Shown here: positions 34,143-44,002 of the stretch, piece after piece
Numbering within the stretch: the stretch's first letter is position 1
Layout of the letters: each line of letters begins with the position of its first letter
NCBI RefSeq assembly: GCF_030247605.1
Contig: NZ_JAOTSB010000006.1
Coordinates: 62,001-126,000, forward strand
Source of the DNA: Acidaminobacter sp.
Lineage (GTDB): Bacteria; Bacillota; Clostridia; Peptostreptococcales; Acidaminobacteraceae
DNA length: 64,000 nt
Direction: 5' to 3'
Made by a program: the position numbers and the translations under genes
The notes under the pieces: model-generated
The model's database searches: none
The model's input: the letters and a program-made list of their open reading frames with translations, nothing else
Told to the model about the DNA's origin: nothing

Positions 34143-35093
34143 ATGCACACGAAAGGCAAAAAGATCAAGATTTTTTCAGGCAACTCAAATCCTGAGCTTG
34201 CGAGAAATATTTGCGCGGAAATCGGTCTTCCGCTGGGAGACGCTGAGGTAACCAGCTTCAGTGATGGCGAAATCGCTGTCAATATCAACGAGACAGTTCG
34301 CGGTGTGGATGTTTTTATCATTCAGTCCACCAGCATTCCTAACGTCAACAATTTTCTCATGGAACTTCTGATCATGATTGATGCCTGCAAACGCGCATCA
34401 GCAGGCAGAATCACCGCGGTCATTCCTTACTATGGCTATGCGCGCCAGGACAGAAAGGCCAAAGCCCGGGATCCAATCAGCGCAAAACTCGTCGCCAACC
34501 TCTTGACAGCTGCCGGCGCGGACCGCGTTCTGACCATGGATCTCCACGCGGCTCAGATTCAGGGCTATTTTGACATTCCGGTGGATCATCTTGTCGGTGG
34601 TCCTATACTGGCTGATTACTTCTCGAAGAAGCAGATTGAAGACCTTGTCATTGTATCGCCTGACCTGGGCAGCGTCGCACGTTCCAGGAAGTTTGCGGAA
34701 ATGCTGGATGCGCCAATCGCTATCATTGACAAGCGCCGTCCAAAAGCGAACATGAGCGAAATTATGAACGTCATTGGTGATGTTTCAGGTAAAAATGTCA
34801 TTCTGATCGACGACATGATCGATACCGCCGGGACTATCGTCAATGCAGCAAAAGCGCTGAAAGGTCTTGGCGCGAAAGACGTCTACGCTTGCTGCACCCA
34901 TGCCGTTCTTTCTGGTCCTGCCATTGAGCGGATTAAAGATTCAGGCATTGATGAACTGGTTGTGCTTGACACCATTTACCAGAAGGATCGCGACAAACTT
35001 GACAATCTGGTCCAACTTTCTGTAGCGGGATTATTCGCAGAATCCATTCGCAGAATTTTCAACAATGATTCAGTGTCTAAGCTGTTTGACTAA
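34143..35093 (+). CDS. prs: Ribose-phosphate pyrophosphokinase
   Basis: A 316-residue PRPP synthetase. The flexible loop/ATP site [20 protein letters not shown] near residue 95-115, the [18 protein letters not shown] segment and the ribose-5-phosphate loop [14 protein letters not shown] near 218-231 are intact. TGGAGGG precedes the ATG at 34143; the upstream in-frame stretch overlaps the end of glmU and is not needed. Probably co-transcribed with glmU. Confidence 0.97.
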   Translation: MHTKGKKIKIFSGNSNPELARNICAEIGLPLGDAEVTSFSDGEIAVNINETVRGVDVFIIQSTSIPNVNNFLMELLIMIDACKRASAGRITAVIPYYGYARQDRKAKARDPISAKLVANLLTAAGADRVLTMDLHAAQIQGYFDIPVDHLVGGPILADYFSKKQIEDLVIVSPDLGSVARSRKFAEMLDAPIAIIDKRRPKANMSEIMNVIGDVSGKNVILIDDMIDTAGTIVNAAKALKGLGAKDVYACCTHAVLSGPAIERIKDSGIDELVVLDTIYQKDRDKLDNLVQLSVAGLFAESIRRIFNNDSVSKLFD

Positions 35094-35121
35094 AATTAAT
35101 TGTAATTCAATAGGACGACAA

Positions 35122-35155
35122 TTGGGCCGGACTTCTTTTTCCGGCCATTTTTTTG
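35122..35155 (+). terminator. Intrinsic terminator after prs
   Basis: TGGGCCGG and CCGGCCA (one bulged G) flank a T-rich loop and are followed by T7. Confidence 0.85.
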
Positions 35156-35162
35156 TTATAAT
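35154..35162 (+). promoter_or_regulatory. Extended -10 promoter of pth (TGT-TATAAT)
   Basis: TGT-TATAAT begins within the T run of the prs terminator and is 30 bp before the GTG start of pth. Confidence 0.5.
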
Positions 35163-35192
35163 GAAGCTGTCTCATAAGTAGGAGGAGTAAAA

Positions 35193-35759
35193 GTGTATCT
35201 GATCGTAGGCCTTGGCAATCCGGGGAAGAAATATGACGCGACACGGCATAATGTAGGCTTTGAAGCCATTGATGTCCTCGCAGACCGATTGTCCGTCAAG
35301 GTTTCCAAAATCAAGTTCAAAGCCTTGATAGGTGAAACGGTATATAAAGGTCATAAGGTGATCCTGGCAAAGCCGCAAACCTTCATGAACCTCAGCGGCG
35401 AAGCGGTACACGACATGATGCGGTATTATGGCATTCCTGTTTCGAATCTCATTGTCATTTATGATGACTTCGACACTGAAATCGGGAAAATCCGCATCCG
35501 AAAGAGCGGCAGCGCAGGCTCACACAATGGGATGAAGCACATCATCTACAGACTGACGGATGAAAGCTTTCCGCGTATAAGAATTGGCATTGGCCGCCCT
35601 GGTCCGGGATGGATTATGGCGGATTTTGTGTTGTCCAGATTTGATAAAGAACAGGTTCCTGCGGTCATTGAAGCCGTTAAAAGCGCCGCAGACGCCGCGC
35701 TTTGCATCGTCGACAGCGGCGTGGACCTGGCCATGAACCGCCATAATGTCAAAGGATAA
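35193..35759 (+). CDS. pth: Peptidyl-tRNA hydrolase
   Basis: A 188-residue Pth that recycles peptidyl-tRNA. Catalytic His and Asn/Asp residues are in YLIVGLGNPGKKYDATRHNVGF, and KPQTFMNLSGEAV and SAGSHNGMKHI are conserved. Starts at GTG 35193 after GGAGGAG. It is 11 bp before mfd, the standard pair. Confidence 0.96.
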   Translation: MYLIVGLGNPGKKYDATRHNVGFEAIDVLADRLSVKVSKIKFKALIGETVYKGHKVILAKPQTFMNLSGEAVHDMMRYYGIPVSNLIVIYDDFDTEIGKIRIRKSGSAGSHNGMKHIIYRLTDESFPRIRIGIGRPGPGWIMADFVLSRFDKEQVPAVIEAVKSAADAALCIVDSGVDLAMNRHNVKG

Positions 35760-35770
35760 GAGGGATTGAA

Positions 35771-38700
35771 GTGAAGGCATTACTGCAGGCTTTAGCCAGT
35801 ACAAAAGAATACCGCACGCTCATGGACGCTTATGACAGAGAGGTCCGGACTATTTCTGTCGACGGACTGAACAGCCGGGCTATGGGCGCGCTGGTAGCGA
35901 CGCTGCGTCAGGATTTGAGGGGCAGGATGCTCGTCATAGCGCCTAATGACAGTGAGGCCAGGGAATTCTTGGACCAGTACGCCGGCTTCTCCGAGGATGC
36001 GGTCTATATCCCGGCGAGAGAGCTGGCCTTATTCGATTCCTTCGCTCATTCGAGAAGCGTTATTGACCAAAGGGTCGCTGCCTTATGCAGTTTGCTCGAC
36101 CGCGAAGACGGCATGGTCTATGTCGCGCCGGTCGAAGCGTTGTCGACCAAGCTGGCGCCGCCGGATGTGTTTGCTGCGGGCTTAATCCGGCTCGAAGTGG
36201 GCCAGACCATGGAAATTTCAATGTTGGTTCAAGAACTCGGCCGCCTAGGTTACATGAGAGAGGAGATCGTCGAGAGTCCGGCGGCATTCTCTGTCCGGGG
36301 CGGAATCCTCGATGTCTTTCCGGTGGATCGTGCAGAACCGCTGCGCATCGAGTTTTTTGACGATGAAATTGACTCCATCCGTTCTTTTGATCCTGAGTCC
36401 CAGCGATCGGTTGAAAAGCTGAGTGCGGTGAGGCTGAGACCTGCGACGGAATTTGTCCTCAATGCGCAGATTGCCGAAGCCATTATTAACAAACTGGACA
36501 AAAGGATCAAAAAGAAGAATTTGGATGAAAAATATTTAGCCCACCTCGAAGAGGTGAGAGAGGCCATTTCTCAGGGTTATGCCTCTGATGATCACGACAA
36601 GTATTATCCACTCGCTTTCGAAGCGGCGTATTCTACCTTAATGGACTATTTTGGCCGTGAGGATTTGATTATCATCCTCGACGACGCTAGAGTTCACGAC
36701 CGCTATAAAATGACCTATGAAGGTTTTCTTGAGAATTTTAAAAATTATCTGGAATCCGGCAGAACGCTCCCTGAAATGGCGCAGCGGATCCCGGCACTGA
36801 ACCAGATGTTTGATCATATGCGGCATACGCGGCTTTTAACGGTGGATGCGCTCATTAAGCGCACACCGGATTTTGTCGCGGGTGAACGCGTCAAATTTGA
36901 GACCATGGAGAGCGCACCTTATTACGGTAAAATGGAACTCCTGATCACAGATTTGGAACGCTGGCTCGGGCATGGACAAAGTGTTCTGCTGGCGCTGTCC
37001 AGTGAGTCCAGGCGCGACAATGTCGCAAAGGAGCTTCAGAACGCAGGCCTATTCGTGGATGTTTACCGGACTGAAGCCCCGGAATTAAAACCTGGCCGAG
37101 CTTCTGTCTGCCTTGGGACCGTAGCGGCCGGTTTTCAGCTGATGAGCGCCAGAATGACATTGCTGACAGACAGAGAGATTTTTGGAGCACCACAGAAACG
37201 CCGCACAGCCAAATCTAAATCCAAGGGACAGATGATCAAAAGCTTTAATGAGCTCACCGTCGGTAGTCTCGTCGTTCACGAGTCTCATGGCATAGGACGC
37301 TATATTGGCGTGGATCAGCTTACCGTAGATGGCCTCAAGCGGGATTACATTAAAATAGGATATTCCGGAGATGACTTTCTTTATGTGCCGGTGGAAAATA
37401 TGGACACCCTCCAGAATTATGTCGGTGCGGAGGAAGCCAGCGTCAAACTTTCCAGGCTGGGGACCGCAGAGTGGTCCAAAGCTAAAGCCAAGGTCAGGAA
37501 AGCCATTGAAGATATGACGGAAGAACTCGTGGCACTCTACGCTGCCAGAAGTAAAGCTGTGGGATATGCTTTCGCGGAGGACAACGACTGGCAAAAAAAC
37601 TTCGAGGACATGTTCCCTTATGAGGAGACGCCGGATCAGCTCCGCTGCATAGTGGAGATCAAGCGGGACATGGAGACGCCAAAACCCATGGAGCGGCTTC
37701 TTTGCGGCGACGTTGGCTATGGGAAGACCGAAGTTGCCATTCGAGCAGTCTTTAAGGCGGTCATGGATGGGAAGCAGGTCGCTTTTTTGGTGCCGACCAC
37801 GATTCTGGCGCAGCAGCATTTCAACACCATGCAAAACAGGTTTTCAAAGTATCCCGTCAAAGTGGAGATGCTCAGCCGTTTTAGGACGAAAAAGCAGCAG
37901 GATAAAATTATTGACAATCTCAGAACGGGACTTTTGGATGTTGTCGTGGGTACTCACAGAATACTGTCCAAGGATGTCGTCTACAAAGACCTTGGGCTCC
38001 TGGTGGTCGATGAAGAGCAGCGCTTTGGCGTGCGCCATAAGGAATCCATCAAAAAACTCAAGGCGCAGATTGACGTCCTTACCCTGACTGCCACACCTAT
38101 ACCTAGAACCCTTCATATGTCACTTTCCGGCATCCGAGATATGAGCTTAATCGAAGATCCGCCTGAGGACCGGTATCCTATTCAGACCTATGTGGTGGAA
38201 TATGATGCGAGCTTGATTCGGGAATGGATTCTGAGAGAGGTTGACAGGGGCGGGCAGGTGTTCTTCGTTCACAACCGGGTTCAGGATATTGACCGCATCA
38301 CGGCACGGCTGTCAGAGATGATGCCTGAAGCTCGTTTTGACTATGCTCATGGACAGATGCCGGAGCATAAGCTTGAGAATCTGATGATCTCCTTCATGAA
38401 TCACGAATTCGACGTTCTGGTAAGTACAACTATTATTGAGACGGGGCTGGATATGTCCAATGTCAATACCATCCTGATCAATGACGCGGATAAAATGGGC
38501 CTGTCCCAGCTCTATCAGCTGAGAGGACGGGTGGGCAGAAGCAACAGAATAGCCTATGCTTATCTGATGTATCAGAAGGACAAAGTGCTGACAGAAGTGG
38601 CAGAAAAACGTCTGAAAGCAATTAAGGAGTTTACGGAGCTGGGCGCGGGCTTCAAAATTGCCATGAAGGATCTTGAAATCCGGGGGGCAGGCAATCTTTT

Positions 38701-39268
38701 GGGTTCAGATCAGCATGGGCACATGTCTCAGGTTGGCTATGAAATGTACAGCAAGCTCCTGGAGGAGCATGTTCGAAAGATCAAGGGCGAGACCGTGGAA
38801 GAACAGTTTGAGACCACAATTGAGTTTTCCATTAATGCTTTTATCCCTGATGATTATGTGGCCAACAGCGACCACAAGCTTGAGCTGTATAAAAAGATCG
38901 CTGCCATTCGGGATCAGAGGGATCGCTTTAACATTGAGGAGGAGATTGAAGACCGGTTTGGTACCTTGCCAAAACCAGTGTACAACCTTCTGGCGATCGC
39001 CCACGTCAAAGCCATGGCCCAAAGGCTGGGCATCCGGCTGATCCGCGAAGGAGAAGATCACGTGATCGCGAACTTCCAGCACAATGAGCGGATGGGGATT
39101 CAGGTTGTGGCGGAAGCCTCGGCGGTCTACGGGCGCAGAATTGCTTTCAATATGAGCGGAAAGCCTTATTTCAAGTATAAGTTCAGCCAGCCAAAGCTTA
39201 CAAAAGAAGATAAGGCGAAAGAACTTGAAACCTTATTGTTAAAAATAATCTCTATGAACACGAACTGA
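35771..39268 (+). CDS. mfd: Transcription-repair coupling factor Mfd
   Basis: An 1165-residue translocase that removes stalled RNA polymerase and recruits UvrA. Order: UvrB-like N-terminal module (to ~400), RNA-polymerase-interacting domain with LVVHESHGIGRYIGVDQL (~495-560), RecG-like helicase motor with GDVGYGKTEVAIRA (Walker A, ~645), DEEQRFG (motif II, ~745), TATPIPRTLHM and the QLRGRVGRS motif VI (~917), and a C-terminal UvrA-binding/autoinhibitory domain. GTG start at 35771 after AGAGGG. Full length for the family. Confidence 0.97.
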   Translation: MKALLQALASTKEYRTLMDAYDREVRTISVDGLNSRAMGALVATLRQDLRGRMLVIAPNDSEAREFLDQYAGFSEDAVYIPARELALFDSFAHSRSVIDQRVAALCSLLDREDGMVYVAPVEALSTKLAPPDVFAAGLIRLEVGQTMEISMLVQELGRLGYMREEIVESPAAFSVRGGILDVFPVDRAEPLRIEFFDDEIDSIRSFDPESQRSVEKLSAVRLRPATEFVLNAQIAEAIINKLDKRIKKKNLDEKYLAHLEEVREAISQGYASDDHDKYYPLAFEAAYSTLMDYFGREDLIIILDDARVHDRYKMTYEGFLENFKNYLESGRTLPEMAQRIPALNQMFDHMRHTRLLTVDALIKRTPDFVAGERVKFETMESAPYYGKMELLITDLERWLGHGQSVLLALSSESRRDNVAKELQNAGLFVDVYRTEAPELKPGRASVCLGTVAAGFQLMSARMTLLTDREIFGAPQKRRTAKSKSKGQMIKSFNELTVGSLVVHESHGIGRYIGVDQLTVDGLKRDYIKIGYSGDDFLYVPVENMDTLQNYVGAEEASVKLSRLGTAEWSKAKAKVRKAIEDMTEELVALYAARSKAVGYAFAEDNDWQKNFEDMFPYEETPDQLRCIVEIKRDMETPKPMERLLCGDVGYGKTEVAIRAVFKAVMDGKQVAFLVPTTILAQQHFNTMQNRFSKYPVKVEMLSRFRTKKQQDKIIDNLRTGLLDVVVGTHRILSKDVVYKDLGLLVVDEEQRFGVRHKESIKKLKAQIDVLTLTATPIPRTLHMSLSGIRDMSLIEDPPEDRYPIQTYVVEYDASLIREWILREVDRGGQVFFVHNRVQDIDRITARLSEMMPEARFDYAHGQMPEHKLENLMISFMNHEFDVLVSTTIIETGLDMSNVNTILINDADKMGLSQLYQLRGRVGRSNRIAYAYLMYQKDKVLTEVAEKRLKAIKEFTELGAGFKIAMKDLEIRGAGNLLGSDQHGHMSQVGYEMYSKLLEEHVRKIKGETVEEQFETTIEFSINAFIPDDYVANSDHKLELYKKIAAIRDQRDRFNIEEEIEDRFGTLPKPVYNLLAIAHVKAMAQRLGIRLIREGEDHVIANFQHNERMGIQVVAEASAVYGRRIAFNMSGKPYFKYKFSQPKLTKEDKAKELETLLLKIISMNTN

Positions 39269-39318
39269 TTTGTTATATAATCGAGTTCGAGTCAACATAA
39301 TGAGGGAGTGTGTAAATT

Positions 39319-40302
39319 TTGAAAACCATAAAGCGATCATTGAGCCTGACACTGGCTCTGATATTGGTATTGGCGCTTTCACTAGGGGGTTGCCAGAAAA
39401 AAGACAGCAGCGGTGCGGTGGTGCCTGAAAATGCGGTTGCTGTTGTCAATGGTGAAGTTATGGATCTCGAGACGTTCAACAAGGCGTTCGCCATGGTAGA
39501 GCGCAGTTATAATGAACTTTACGGGGATACCATCTGGACACAGGAAATTCAGGGTCAGACAGTCAGAGACATGATCCGCGAGCGGATCCTTGAAGCCATG
39601 GTCATTGAAAAACTCATTATTGGGCATGTCTCTTCCACGGATTATAAACTCAGTGAAGAAGAGGTTGAAGAGGCCTATACAGCATTTATGGAAACGGCGG
39701 CAGAGGACGCAGATCTGACAGCGTTTTATGAGGCAAACGGCATAGATGAAGCTTATATAAAATCCCAGATAGAATCCAAACTCTATACTGAAGAATTCGA
39801 GCGCCTGGTATATACAGAAGTAGAAGGTGACACTGCCAACCTTGAAAATCTGTACGACACCTACCCGCTCCAGGTCGATGCCAGCCATATCTTGGTCGCG
39901 GAAGCTGCCCTGGCAGATGAGATCAAAGGAAAAATTGCCGCGGGTGAAGACTTCGCTGAACTGGCAAAGCAGTATTCTGTTGACACAGGCTCAGCTCAAA
40001 CCGGTGGCGCACTTGGATTATTCGGAAGAGGTACTATGGTTGAAGAGTTCGAAAAAGCAGCCTTTGCTTTAAAAGCAGGTGAGGTTAGCGAAGTAATCCA
40101 GTCGCAGTTCGGATATCACATCATTAAGGTGCATGACGTCCAAACACTCAACACCATGAAAGCGAACGGCGCTTCAGAGCAGGAGATCGAGATTCAGAAA
40201 TCGGCACTGCTGAGCAATATCGCTCAAGATGCCTATCTGGCGAAGATTGACGCTTTAAAAGCTGAAGCCACAGTTGACACTTTCCCAGAGCGTATTAAAT
40301 AG
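39319..40302 (+). CDS. PrsA-like peptidylprolyl isomerase lipoprotein
   Basis: A 327-residue exported foldase. The signal peptide ends in lipobox SLGGC (Cys25). A SurA-like N-terminal helical region (about 40-170) is followed by a parvulin/PpiC domain from DASHILVAEAALADEIKGK to FGYHIIKVHD (about 192-277), with the usual GGALGLFGRGTMVEEFE core, and a C-terminal helix. It would assist folding of secreted proteins such as the L,D-transpeptidase. The start is a TTG at 39319 with GGGAG ten bases upstream; no alternative in-frame ATG fits the signal peptide. In Clostridia a prsA-like gene often follows mfd. Confidence 0.9.
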   Translation: MKTIKRSLSLTLALILVLALSLGGCQKKDSSGAVVPENAVAVVNGEVMDLETFNKAFAMVERSYNELYGDTIWTQEIQGQTVRDMIRERILEAMVIEKLIIGHVSSTDYKLSEEEVEEAYTAFMETAAEDADLTAFYEANGIDEAYIKSQIESKLYTEEFERLVYTEVEGDTANLENLYDTYPLQVDASHILVAEAALADEIKGKIAAGEDFAELAKQYSVDTGSAQTGGALGLFGRGTMVEEFEKAAFALKAGEVSEVIQSQFGYHIIKVHDVQTLNTMKANGASEQEIEIQKSALLSNIAQDAYLAKIDALKAEATVDTFPERIK

Positions 40303-40363
40303 TCCGGAAGATCAGACGGGGTCACCGGCAAATCAAACACAGCACTTTGAATTGAAAGACCTG

Positions 40364-40399
40364 AGGGATTGACTAGGCCGACTATTCAATCCCTTTTTC
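40364..40399 (+). terminator. Intrinsic terminator after the PrsA-like gene
   Basis: GGGATTGA pairs with TCAATCCC around a 13-base loop; TTTTT follows. Confidence 0.8.
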
Positions 40400-40400
40400 G

Positions 40401-40409
40401 TGATATAAT
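40401..40409 (+). promoter_or_regulatory. Extended -10 promoter of yabM (TGA-TATAAT)
   Basis: TGA-TATAAT lies directly after the terminator T run and 30 bp before the next start codon. Confidence 0.5.
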
Positions 40410-40438
40410 AGTCACAGCAAATCCACGGAGGGATCGAC

Positions 40439-42076
40439 ATGCCTACACCCGACAGTAAGAAAAACAGTTCATCCACCTTTATACGCGGGGCCGCGATTCT
40501 TGGCGCTGCAGCGATTCTTGTAAAAGTTCTTGGCGCCTTCTTCAGGATTCCTCTTGGGAATATCATTGGCGACAAGGGGATGAGCTATTATCAGGGCGCA
40601 TATGCCTATTACATTATGCTTTTAACGGCATCCACAGCCGGAATTCCAACCGCCATAGCCAAAATTGTCTCAGAACGTCTGGCCAAAGGCAATGAACGAG
40701 GGGCCATGAGCATTGTCAGAGTGTCCAATGTCCTCATGCTCGTCATAGGCGCTGCTTCTGCCCTTCTGTTGTTCATTTTTGCACCATGGATCACGGAAGC
40801 CAACGAAAACTACGGCTCGCTGATGTCTATGCGCGCCCTTGCCCCGGCGCTGTTCTTTGTGTCTATGATGGCAGTCTACCGCGGCTACTTCCAAGGTCGT
40901 CAGATGATGGAGCCTTTCGCCATTTCCCAGGTCATTGAGCAGCTGTTCAGAGTTGTCGGCGGTCTTGGACTCGCTATTGTCTTTCTTCAGTCCGGCTTTG
41001 AATTTGCGGCGGCCGGCGCTACCTTTGGCGCCACCACGGGGGCCGTTATTGGGTTTGCAGCGGTCTATTACATGTACAGAAAATTTGTTAAAACCAGCGG
41101 GATTGATTTTAATCAGGGCACCGGCGAGCACGAGTCGTTCTGGAAAGTCCTCGGCGAGATTCTCATGATCGCTATTCCTATAACCATCGGCGCCTCGGTC
41201 ATGCCTATAATGGGTTTGTTCGACGCCTCCATTGTCATTGTCAGGCTCAAGGAGATTGGATTCAGCGGCGCGGATGCGGAATCTCTCTATGGGCAGCTCT
41301 CCGGTTTTGCGCAGTCCATTGTCAATTTGCCGCAGGTCATTACCGCTGCCGTACAGATCAGTATAGTGCCTGCTATTGCGAATCTCAAAACTTTGGGCGA
41401 CAACAAAGGTCTGACCCACAATGTGGAGACGGGCATGCGTCTGGCCATGATTATTGGATTGCCGGCGGCTGCGGGCATCTCCCTCCTGGCGGAGCCAATT
41501 ATTCGACTTCTCTATTTCAATCAGCCGGATGTCTGGGTAACCACGGGAAAAATCCTGGCGGTTTACGGCTGGGGGATCATCTTTTTGTCACTGTACCAGA
41601 TCACGACCGGAATTATTCAAGGCTTTGGCAAGCCTGTCCTGCCGGCGATCTTTCTCATGGCCGGCGCAGTTTTTAAGCTTGTGCTCAACTATACGCTGGT
41701 CAGCATTCCGAGCCTGAATGTCCTCGGCGCTGCCATTGCGACTGTAACGGCCTTTGCAGTAGCAGCCATCCTCAACGTCGTCTATATCATGACCCGTAAG
41801 GAAATCAATCTCAATATATCCAAGGTGTTTACACGCCCGATCATCGATACGGTGGTCATGGGTCTTGTCGTGGTAGCCTCCTATGCCCTGTTCACGATGT
41901 TTCTCCCAGGGCGCCTGGCTACAGTCGCTTCCATTTTGCTGGGTGGTTTTGTTTACCTGATCATGCTCTTCGTGACGGAAACGATTACAGATGAGGACAT
42001 GGATATGATGCCAGGCGGCACAAAGCTTAAAAAGCTCGGCGCGAAACTGCGCATCCGCAAAGACGGGAGGTCCTGA
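40439..42076 (+). CDS. yabM: MOP-superfamily flippase (YabM/SpoVB/MurJ-like)
   Basis: A 545-residue protein with about fourteen membrane helices. The N-terminal GAAILGAAAILVKVLGAFFRIPLGNIIGDKGMSYY and STAGIPTAIAKIVSERLAKG segments are typical of SpoVB/YtgP/YabM proteins that flip lipid-linked wall precursors. In B. subtilis and Clostridia this gene lies between spoVT and yabN; here spoVT is missing and the gene follows the prsA-like gene. CGGAGGG precedes the ATG. It is two bases before mazG, so they are co-transcribed. It could act as a vegetative lipid II flippase. Confidence 0.88.
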   Translation: MPTPDSKKNSSSTFIRGAAILGAAAILVKVLGAFFRIPLGNIIGDKGMSYYQGAYAYYIMLLTASTAGIPTAIAKIVSERLAKGNERGAMSIVRVSNVLMLVIGAASALLLFIFAPWITEANENYGSLMSMRALAPALFFVSMMAVYRGYFQGRQMMEPFAISQVIEQLFRVVGGLGLAIVFLQSGFEFAAAGATFGATTGAVIGFAAVYYMYRKFVKTSGIDFNQGTGEHESFWKVLGEILMIAIPITIGASVMPIMGLFDASIVIVRLKEIGFSGADAESLYGQLSGFAQSIVNLPQVITAAVQISIVPAIANLKTLGDNKGLTHNVETGMRLAMIIGLPAAAGISLLAEPIIRLLYFNQPDVWVTTGKILAVYGWGIIFLSLYQITTGIIQGFGKPVLPAIFLMAGAVFKLVLNYTLVSIPSLNVLGAAIATVTAFAVAAILNVVYIMTRKEINLNISKVFTRPIIDTVVMGLVVVASYALFTMFLPGRLATVASILLGGFVYLIMLFVTETITDEDMDMMPGGTKLKKLGAKLRIRKDGRS

Positions 42077-42078
42077 TT

Positions 42079-43557
42079 ATGGCGAAGATCACCGTAGTGG
42101 GCATGGGCCCGGGTACGCTGGATTTCATGACCATTAAAAGCCTTGAAACCTTAAAGAATGCAGCCGTCGTCAGCTTGCGTACAGCCCGGCATCCGGTAGT
42201 CAAACCGCTGGAGGAACTGGGTTGCAGGTTTGAGTCCTACGACGATTATTATGAGCAGTTCGAGACCTTTGACGAGGTCTATGAAGCCATTGTTTCAGAC
42301 CTTCTGAAGCGCGCTATGCACGAAGATATTGTGTATGCAGTGCCGGGGAGTCCCTTTGTGGCGGAAAATACGGTGGAGCGGTTGATTGAACTGGCACCGC
42401 TTCATGGCATTGAGCTCGACTTTGTCCATGGTACCAGTTTTCTGGATGCCATGATTCATACTTTAAAAATCGATCCCGTCTCCGGTCTGTCCATTCTGGA
42501 CGCTTTTAAGATTGAAAACACTGAAATAGTGCAAACGGTTGACTTGCTGATTCTCCAGGTCTACGACCAGGCGATTGGCTCCATGGTCAAGCTGAGGCTG
42601 ATGGACTATTATCCGGATGACCACGACATACTCATAGTCAGGGCGGCAGGTATTCCCGGGGAAGAAAAAGTCACGCGGATTCCCCTCTACCAGCTGGATA
42701 GAGCGGAGCATCTGGATGCCCTGGATCATCTGACCTCGCTGTGGATTCCGAGAATTGACACTAAGGTGGACCATCGCTATAGGTTCAGCGAACTGGTTGC
42801 CATTATGAAGAGACTCAGAGATGTAAATGGCTGTCCCTGGGACCGCAAGCAGACGCACCAGTCCTTGAGGCAGTACTTGATTGAAGAAGCTTATGAAGTC
42901 GTGGACACTATAGACAATGACGATCTGCCGGCGCTTGAAGAGGAACTTGGCGATGTCCTGCTGCAGGTGGTCTTCCATAGCGAGATCGCCGCAGAGAACG
43001 GGTATTTTGACGTCACGGATGTTATTTCGGGTATTTGCAGGAAACTCATCCATCGGCATCCACACGTCTTTGGGGAGCTTTCCGTGGAGGACGCGGAGGA
43101 AGTTGTCACCAACTGGGAGCAAATCAAGCGGGAAGAAAAAGCCATTGAGTCTGTGACAGAGGCCATGAAGCAGCTGCCTATGGCACTTCCGTCGACACTG
43201 AGGGCTTACAAGGCTCAGAAAAAAGCGGCGGTTGTCGGTTTTGACTGGCCGGATGTCGAGGGCGCCTTTGAGAAAATCCATGAGGAGATCGATGAGCTGC
43301 TGGAGGAAATGAACGCTGAAGAGCGCGATGAGTCGAAGCTGTCCGGTGAGGTTGGCGATTTATTGTTCGCGGTCATCAATGTCAGCCGTTTTTTGAAGGT
43401 CAATCCGGAGCTGGCGCTCAACAAAACCATTGAGAAATTTATCCGGCGTTTCCAAGCAATTGAGGAAAGTGAGCCAGCAAAAGCCCGAGGTTTGGAAAAT
43501 TTATCCTTATCAGAGATGGATAACCTCTGGAATCGTGCAAAAATCAACGATTTGTAG
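42079..43557 (+). CDS. mazG: YabN: tetrapyrrole-methylase-like / MazG pyrophosphohydrolase fusion
   Basis: A 492-residue two-domain protein. Residues 1-~225 resemble tetrapyrrole (corrin/porphyrin) methylases, starting ITVVGMGPGTLDFMT with the PGSPFVAENTV loop. Residues ~235-490 are a MazG nucleoside triphosphate pyrophosphohydrolase with the metal-binding EEAYEVVDTI and EEELGDVLLQVVFHS helices and a second, partly degenerate repeat (EEIDELLEE...SGEVGDLLFAVINV). This fusion is the standard YabN architecture; it hydrolyses non-canonical NTPs, and the methylase half has no proven role. Coupled to yabM. Confidence 0.93.
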   Translation: MAKITVVGMGPGTLDFMTIKSLETLKNAAVVSLRTARHPVVKPLEELGCRFESYDDYYEQFETFDEVYEAIVSDLLKRAMHEDIVYAVPGSPFVAENTVERLIELAPLHGIELDFVHGTSFLDAMIHTLKIDPVSGLSILDAFKIENTEIVQTVDLLILQVYDQAIGSMVKLRLMDYYPDDHDILIVRAAGIPGEEKVTRIPLYQLDRAEHLDALDHLTSLWIPRIDTKVDHRYRFSELVAIMKRLRDVNGCPWDRKQTHQSLRQYLIEEAYEVVDTIDNDDLPALEEELGDVLLQVVFHSEIAAENGYFDVTDVISGICRKLIHRHPHVFGELSVEDAEEVVTNWEQIKREEKAIESVTEAMKQLPMALPSTLRAYKAQKKAAVVGFDWPDVEGAFEKIHEEIDELLEEMNAEERDESKLSGEVGDLLFAVINVSRFLKVNPELALNKTIEKFIRRFQAIEESEPAKARGLENLSLSEMDNLWNRAKINDL

Positions 43558-43577
43558 GCAAAATCCTAAAAAATGTC

Positions 43578-43607
43578 TTGAAATGACAGGTACTTACAGG
43601 ATAAGAT
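43578..43607 (+). promoter_or_regulatory. Sigma-A promoter of hup
   Basis: TTGAAA (43578-43583) and TAAGAT (43602-43607) are separated by 18 bp, ~48 bp before the hup GTG. Confidence 0.5.
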
Positions 43608-43655
43608 AGTAATAGCTTATAACGAGCCGAAATACTTAGATGAGGAGGGTTTTTA

Positions 43656-43934
43656 GTGAACAAGGCTGAATTGGTAACAAGCATGGCAGAAAAGTCCGGT
43701 TTGACTAAAAAAGACGCTGAGGCTGCTTTAAACGCATTCATGAAGAGCGTCGAGGAAGCGCTTGCAAAAGACGATAAGGTACAGCTCGTCGGCTTTGGCA
43801 CGTTTGACGTCAGAGAGCGTAAAGCAAGAAAAGGCAGAAACCCAAGAAATCCAGAAGAAGTGATTGCGATCCCAGCATCGAAGGCACCTGTATTTAAAGC
43901 CGGTAAAGCGCTTAAGGAATTAGTCAATCTGTAG
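43656..43934 (+). CDS. hup: HU-family DNA-binding protein
   Basis: A 92-residue nucleoid protein. The MNKAELV N-terminus, VQLVGFGTFDVRERKARKGRNPR and the DNA-arm segment NPEEVIAIPASKAPVFKAGK are canonical. GTG start after GAGGAGGG. It has its own promoter and terminator within the yab cluster, consistent with high expression. Confidence 0.97.
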   Translation: MNKAELVTSMAEKSGLTKKDAEAALNAFMKSVEEALAKDDKVQLVGFGTFDVRERKARKGRNPRNPEEVIAIPASKAPVFKAGKALKELVNL

Positions 43935-43944
43935 TCACTATAAG

Positions 43945-43975
43945 AAAAAGCAGCTGGCAAGCTGCTTTTTTTTTA
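43945..43975 (+). terminator. Intrinsic terminator after hup
   Basis: AAAAAGCAGC and GCTGCTTTTT form a stem with a six-base loop and extended T run. Confidence 0.9.
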
Positions 43976-44002
43976 CCACGAGCATGGAGGCACCTGGAGA
44001 AG

